This document shows positions 60,600-64,000 of a stretch of DNA of 64,000 bases, piece after piece. Under the pieces are notes generated by a model. It was not told the DNA's origin. It saw nothing but the letters and a program-made list of their open reading frames with translations, and searched no databases. The DNA comes from CAVXSP01 sp963764505 (lineage in GTDB: Bacteria; Acidobacteriota; Vicinamibacteria; Vicinamibacterales; SCN-69-37): positions 2,728,001-2,792,000 of the forward strand of contig CAVXSP010000001.1 of assembly GCA_963764505.1 (NCBI GenBank), given 5' to 3'. The translations under genes were made by a program, and so were the position numbers. The stretch's first letter is position 1; each line of letters starts with the position of its first letter.

Positions 60600-61451
60600 T
60601 TGATTCACACCATCGCCGTCGTCGGCGCCGGCACCATGGGGAGCGGCATCGCTCAGGCCTTCGCCGGGGCGGGATTCTCCGTCCGGCTCCATGACGTCTC
60701 GCCGGCCGCGCTCGACGCCGCCCGCGCCGCCATCGAGCGGAGTCTGGACAAATTCGTCGGCAAGCACGCGATGTCGGCGAGCGATCGGGACGCGGCGCTC
60801 GCCCGGATCGAGGCCGTCGCGTCGTTCGACGAGCTCGGCAACGCCGACTACGCCGTCGAAGCGGCCGTCGAGCAACTCGACGTCAAACGCGCGGTTTTCA
60901 CGCGGCTCGATCGCGTCCTCCCACCCGCGGCGATTCTCAGCTCGAACACGTCGTCGATCTCGATCACCACCCTCGCCGCCGCGACCGGCCGGCCGGATCG
61001 CGTCCTGGGCATGCACTTCATGAACCCGGTGCCGCTCATGCCGCTCGTGGAGCTCGTGCGGGGCCAGAAGACGGCGGGGGCCACGATGGATGCCGCCCTC
61101 GACCTGTGTCGGCGGTTGGGCAAGACGCCGGTCGAAGCGGCCGACTACCCCGGTTTCATCTCCAACCGGATTCTCATGCCGATGATCAACGAGGCGATCT
61201 TCGCCGTGATGGACGGCGTGGGCACGCCGGAGGCGATCGACACCGTCATGAAGGTCGGCATGAACCATCCGATGGGACCGCTGACGCTCGCCGATTTCAT
61301 CGGCCTCGATGTCTGCCTGGCGATCCTCCGCGTGCTGCACGACGGGTTCGGTGATCCGAAATATCGGCCGTGTCCGCTGCTCGCGCGGATGGTGGCGGCT
61401 GGTCAGCTCGGCCGGAAGAGCGGGTGCGGCTTCTACCAGTACGCGCGCTGA
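60600..61451 (+). CDS. 3-hydroxybutyryl-CoA dehydrogenase
   Basis: A 283-residue NAD-dependent enzyme matching Hbd/PaaH length. The Rossmann segment TIAVVGAGTMGSGIAQAFAG opens the protein; AILSSNTSSISITTLAAAT, GMHFMNPVPLMPLVELV (catalytic His), GFISNRILMPMINEAIF and MGPLTLADFIGLDVCLAIL follow. A TTG start is used because no ATG or GTG fits before the Rossmann motif and it overlaps no other frame. It reduces acetoacetyl-CoA to 3-hydroxybutyryl-CoA or the reverse. Thiolase upstream, no enoyl-CoA hydratase in the window. Confidence 0.93.
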   Translation: MIHTIAVVGAGTMGSGIAQAFAGAGFSVRLHDVSPAALDAARAAIERSLDKFVGKHAMSASDRDAALARIEAVASFDELGNADYAVEAAVEQLDVKRAVFTRLDRVLPPAAILSSNTSSISITTLAAATGRPDRVLGMHFMNPVPLMPLVELVRGQKTAGATMDAALDLCRRLGKTPVEAADYPGFISNRILMPMINEAIFAVMDGVGTPEAIDTVMKVGMNHPMGPLTLADFIGLDVCLAILRVLHDGFGDPKYRPCPLLARMVAAGQLGRKSGCGFYQYAR

Positions 61452-61953
61452 GCCGGGTCCGCCAGGTCCAGACGAGAGCGGCGATCGGCGCCAGGATCGC
61501 GATCTCGCGAAGCGTCGCCAGCACGTCGTGGCGGATCATCCGCGCCGTGAACGGAAACCGCCAGATCGGCTCGAAGATGGCGAGGCCCGTCTGGAGGTAG
61601 GCACGGCTCAGCGGCCAGAACGCCATCACGCCGATGGGCGGCGAGTTGTCGGGCGAGAGCGCGTCGAGCAGCGGATGCGTGCTCCAGGCGAGCCAGGCCG
61701 CCAGCCAGATCCGGCGTCGGCTGTGCGCGAGCGGCCATCGCCACAGCGCAGCCACGGTGGCGGCGAGCGCCGCGGCGCCGATGCTGTGCGTCTCTCCGCT
61801 GTGACGACCGAACAGCAGATCGAGATCGGGCGCCATTGCCAGTCCGGCGAACAGCGCCGTCTGCACCACGCGCTGGCGGCGCGTGGCGCCTGGCACCGTG
61901 ACGGCCCACCCCGCAGCGGCGCCGGCGATCGCATGGCCCAGCGGCGTCGGCAT
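61297..61953 (-). CDS. Membrane-bound metal-dependent hydrolase (YdjM/DUF457-like)
   Basis: A 218-residue protein of the YdjM/YbcI family. It begins MPTPLGHAIAGAAAGWAV and has MAPDLDLLFGRHSGETHSIG with the Asp-x-Asp and His residues proposed to bind metal, and STHPLLDALSPDNSPPIGVM later. About four helices. The last 50 residues are charged and overlap the convergent dehydrogenase gene by 155 bases, an unusually long overlap: the real stop is probably upstream and lost by a frame error near 61440, or the overlap is genuine. Confidence 0.75.
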   Translation of the reverse strand: MPTPLGHAIAGAAAGWAVTVPGATRRQRVVQTALFAGLAMAPDLDLLFGRHSGETHSIGAAALAATVAALWRWPLAHSRRRIWLAAWLAWSTHPLLDALSPDNSPPIGVMAFWPLSRAYLQTGLAIFEPIWRFPFTARMIRHDVLATLREIAILAPIAALVWTWRTRLSARTGRSRTRSSGRADQPPPSARAADTADISDHRTRRAARGGSPGRHRGR

Positions 61954-61978
61954 GTCCAGCCAAGATGACCGTACGTCT

Positions 61979-61984
61979 TACAAT
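61979..61984 (+). promoter_or_regulatory. Candidate -10 box TACAAT upstream of the amino acid transporter
   Basis: TACAAT lies 12 bases before the GTG chosen as start, in the 43-base gap between divergent genes. A weak GATGAC-type -35 may be upstream. The implied leader would be very short. Confidence 0.3.
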
Positions 61985-61996
61985 TGCGCAACTCCC

Positions 61997-63490
61997 GTGC
62001 GCGCTGGATCGACGCTCCTGATGTTCGCCGCCGCCCTGGCGGCCGCGGCTGCGGCGGAGGCGCAGGCGCCGTTGCGCTGGGGCGGCGACGCGGAAGGCGG
62101 CGCGCCGTACGTCGAAGCCGACCCTCGCAACCCGGGGCGCGTCGTCGGATTCGACGTCGAGATTGCGGAATTGATCGCGCGCGATCTGGGCCGGAGCGCG
62201 GAGTTCGTCCAGACCACGTTCACTGAGCTCGATCAGTCCGTCCGCCGCGGCGACTTCGAGCTCGGGCTCAGCGGGATCGAGGACACGCCCGCACGGCGGC
62301 GCGCCGTGACCGTCTCGATCCCCTACTACGTATTCCAGGAGGTCCTGACCGTCCGCGCAGCCGATCGTGATCGCCTGCGGACGCTGGCCGATCTGCGCGG
62401 CCGCCGGGTGGGCACGCTGGCCGGCACGATTGCGTACGACACGCTGCTCGAGGCCGAGCGCGCCGACGGCATCGACGTCGTTTCCTATGACGACGACGTG
62501 CATCCGTACGGCGACCTGCTGATCGGCCGTGTGGACGCGGTGCTGCTGGACAACGTGCTGGCGGACCGGGCGAGGCGCCGGTCCGGCGGGCTGGCCACGC
62601 AGCCGCAATCCGTGCGGACGGGCCACTACGTCGTCATCATGGCGCCCGACCAGGCGGAACTGCGCGCGGAGGTGAACCGCATCCTGCGGCGGGCCATGCA
62701 GGACGGCCGTCTGGAGACGATCCTCCGCCGATGGAACGTCTGGAACGACAATCAGCCGACGCTGTTCGCGGCGGTCGCCGCCTCGGGGAGCTCACCGCCC
62801 GACGAGGTCGCCGGCGAGAGCGGTTCGGCTCCGGCGTCCCGCTGGAGCGTGGTTCGAGCCTACCTGCCGCTCCTGGTTCGCGCATCCGGTCTGACGCTCG
62901 CCCTCTCGTGCGTCTCGATGTCGCTGGCGATCGGCGCGGGCATCATCGTGGCCATCGGCCGGGTCTACGGCGGCCGGCCGATTCGGGGCCTCTGCATCGG
63001 ATACGTCGAGCTGATCAGGGGAACGCCGGTGCTGCTGCAGTTGTTCGTGCTGTACTACGGTCTCGCGTCCGTCGTGCGACTGCCGGCCTGGCTGGCCGCC
63101 ATCGCCGGGCTCGGGCTCAACTACGCGGCGTACGAGAGCGAGATCTATCGCGCGGCGCTCGAGGCGATCCCGCGCGGGCAGCTCGAAGCCGCCCAAGTGC
63201 TCGGGCTCAGCCGGCGCCAGACGCTGCGCCTGGTCCGGGGGCCGCAGGCGCTGCGGCTGGCGCTCGCGCCCATGACGAATGATTTCGTCGCGATGCTGAA
63301 GGACTCGTCGCTCGTGTCCGTCCTCACGGTCACCGAACTCACCAAGCAGACGCAGATCTTCGCGACCAACGTCGGGAGCTGGGTCATTCCGGGCGCCTTG
63401 TGCGCGCTCCTCTATCTGGCGATGTCCCTGCCGCTGGCCCGCGCGGCACGCGCACTGGAGCGGCGCTGGCAGGCGCCGAGCGGCGCATGA
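61997..63490 (+). CDS. Polar amino acid ABC transporter: fused substrate-binding protein and permease
   Basis: A 497-residue fusion. Residues 1-25 are a signal peptide (STLLMFAAALAAAAAAEAQA); about 30-250 form an SBP_bac_3 domain (GRVVGFDVEIAELIARDLG, RGDFELGLSGIEDTPARRRA, LRGRRVGTLAGTIAYDTLL); about 285-495 form the inner-membrane permease with YVELIRGTPVLLQLFVLYYG and the EAA loop QLEAAQVLGLSRRQTLRLVR. Tethering the binding protein to the permease raises local substrate concentration; such fusions are known in Gram-positives and some Gram-negatives. The GTG gives the best signal peptide. The ATPase gene overlaps its stop (ATGA). Confidence 0.9.
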   Translation: MRAGSTLLMFAAALAAAAAAEAQAPLRWGGDAEGGAPYVEADPRNPGRVVGFDVEIAELIARDLGRSAEFVQTTFTELDQSVRRGDFELGLSGIEDTPARRRAVTVSIPYYVFQEVLTVRAADRDRLRTLADLRGRRVGTLAGTIAYDTLLEAERADGIDVVSYDDDVHPYGDLLIGRVDAVLLDNVLADRARRRSGGLATQPQSVRTGHYVVIMAPDQAELRAEVNRILRRAMQDGRLETILRRWNVWNDNQPTLFAAVAASGSSPPDEVAGESGSAPASRWSVVRAYLPLLVRASGLTLALSCVSMSLAIGAGIIVAIGRVYGGRPIRGLCIGYVELIRGTPVLLQLFVLYYGLASVVRLPAWLAAIAGLGLNYAAYESEIYRAALEAIPRGQLEAAQVLGLSRRQTLRLVRGPQALRLALAPMTNDFVAMLKDSSLVSVLTVTELTKQTQIFATNVGSWVIPGALCALLYLAMSLPLARAARALERRWQAPSGA

Positions 63491-64000
63491 GCGAACAGGC
63501 GAGCGCGGCGGAGCTCCCGAACAGGACAACGAGTCCGACGCTCTCGGTGCGTGGACTGTCGCTGCGGCGCGGTGCGCGCGACATCCTGCAAGGCCTCTCG
63601 CTGGACCTCGATCGGGGCGAGGTCACCGCGCTCATGGGCCTGTCCGGATCGGGCAAGACGACGGTGCTGCGGGCGATTGCGGGACTCGAGCCGGCGGTTG
63701 CGGGCACGGTGGAGATCGTCGCGCGACCCGGAGCCGGGACCAGACGGACCCTGGAGTCGCGCGCGGGGATGGTGTTCCAGTTCCACTCCCTCTTCGAGCA
63801 CCTTACCGTGATCGAGAACGTCTGCCTCGCTCCCGTGCACGCCCATGGAGTGCCGGCGCGGCAGGCGCAGGATGCCGCGCGGCGGCTCCTGGAGGATCTC
63901 GGCATCGGGCATCGGGCGGCGGCCCTGCCGCGAGAGCTCTCCGGCGGCGAAGCGCAGCGCGCGGCCATCGCGCGGGCGCTCGCCGTCGATCCCCCGCTGC
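63487..64000 (+). CDS. Amino acid ABC transporter ATP-binding protein (partial, cut by window edge)
   Basis: The first 171 residues of an ABC ATPase. Present are the Walker A ALMGLSGSGKTTVLRAIAG, the Q-loop GMVFQFHSLFEHLTVIENV and signature LPRELSGGEAQRAAIARALA; Walker B lies beyond the edge. It overlaps the fused binding-protein/permease gene by ATGA, so the transporter is encoded by just two genes. The substrate is a polar amino acid by family. Confidence 0.93.
   Translation, partial: MSEQASAAELPNRTTSPTLSVRGLSLRRGARDILQGLSLDLDRGEVTALMGLSGSGKTTVLRAIAGLEPAVAGTVEIVARPGAGTRRTLESRAGMVFQFHSLFEHLTVIENVCLAPVHAHGVPARQAQDAARRLLEDLGIGHRAAALPRELSGGEAQRAAIARALAVDPPL

Noticed and set aside
1..64000. tRNA, rRNA, insertion sequences, prophage or integrase
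   Set aside because: Read for conserved TTCGAATC-type arms, transposase DDE motifs and integrase signatures; none found.

Overview
The window reads as a chromosomal segment of a high-GC, Gram-negative bacterium. Family content points to Acidobacteriota, perhaps Vicinamibacteria: a DUF1501/DUF1800 pair, an ECF sigma factor/zinc-finger anti-sigma/Spy-like trio, a CcmF-CcmH fusion, many GT39-type membrane glycosyltransferases and TolB-like propeller proteins. Signal peptides, lipoboxes, Tat signals and predicted outer-membrane barrels fit a diderm. The taxonomic call is inference; no database search was possible. No rRNA, tRNA, transposase or integrase was seen.

Layout. 1-360: tail of a CRISPR array, abutting a decayed class I glutamine amidotransferase (about 380-710). 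853-2644: stress-response operon (ECF sigma, anti-sigma, periplasmic Spy/CpxP-like protein). 8418-2702 (minus): translationally coupled chain radC-larC-cyclase-DUF1800-DUF1501; larC carries an 8-bp repeat tract with one extra base that breaks the frame. 8459-16382: lipoprotein, dapF, methyltransferase, GlpD-like oxidase with two frame breaks, outer-membrane protein, dtd, ttcA, TolB-like protein. 16372-47143: a large surface-glycan region with GT4 and GT2 glycosyltransferases, GT39-like membrane enzymes, methyltransferases, an epimerase, an acetyltransferase, a polysaccharide deacetylase, a Wzx-like flippase, VTT and flippase-like membrane proteins, a GmhA-like isomerase, secreted lipoproteins and a GMC oxidoreductase beside a Tat-signal PAN protein. 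47248-51217: inositol-phosphatase family gene coupled to an RsbW-like kinase, then aroA, aroK and a phosphoesterase. 58912-51219 (minus): maf followed by a complete System I cytochrome c maturation operon (ccmE, ccmF-H fusion, two unassigned genes, ccmA, B, C, D) ending in a 52-residue membrane protein. 59082-64000: DciA-like protein, thiolase, 3-hydroxyacyl-CoA dehydrogenase, a membrane hydrolase-family protein and a polar amino acid ABC transporter whose binding protein and permease are fused; its ATPase runs off the edge.

How it works together. Most operons are tightly packed, with ATGA, GTGA or TGATG stop/start overlaps, so translational coupling looks common. The glycan genes cover monosaccharide supply, assembly, modification and export. 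The ccm operon implies periplasmic c-type cytochromes; its CcmE has Cys in place of the heme-binding His. Thiolase and dehydrogenase form a short-chain acyl-CoA module.

Caveat. About twelve genes or remnants show single-base frame breaks, several in or beside G/C runs and several in normally conserved genes such as radC and ccmA. This looks more like residual indel error of a long-read or metagenome assembly than true gene decay. Those genes are annotated as one feature each and should be verified against reads. The strongest novelty candidates are the Cys-type CcmE beside a fused CcmH, the in-gene repeat in larC, the GMC/Tat-PAN pair, the tandem lipoproteins with a shared unknown C-terminal domain, the unassigned ccm-operon genes and the zinc-ribbon ORF at 32445.
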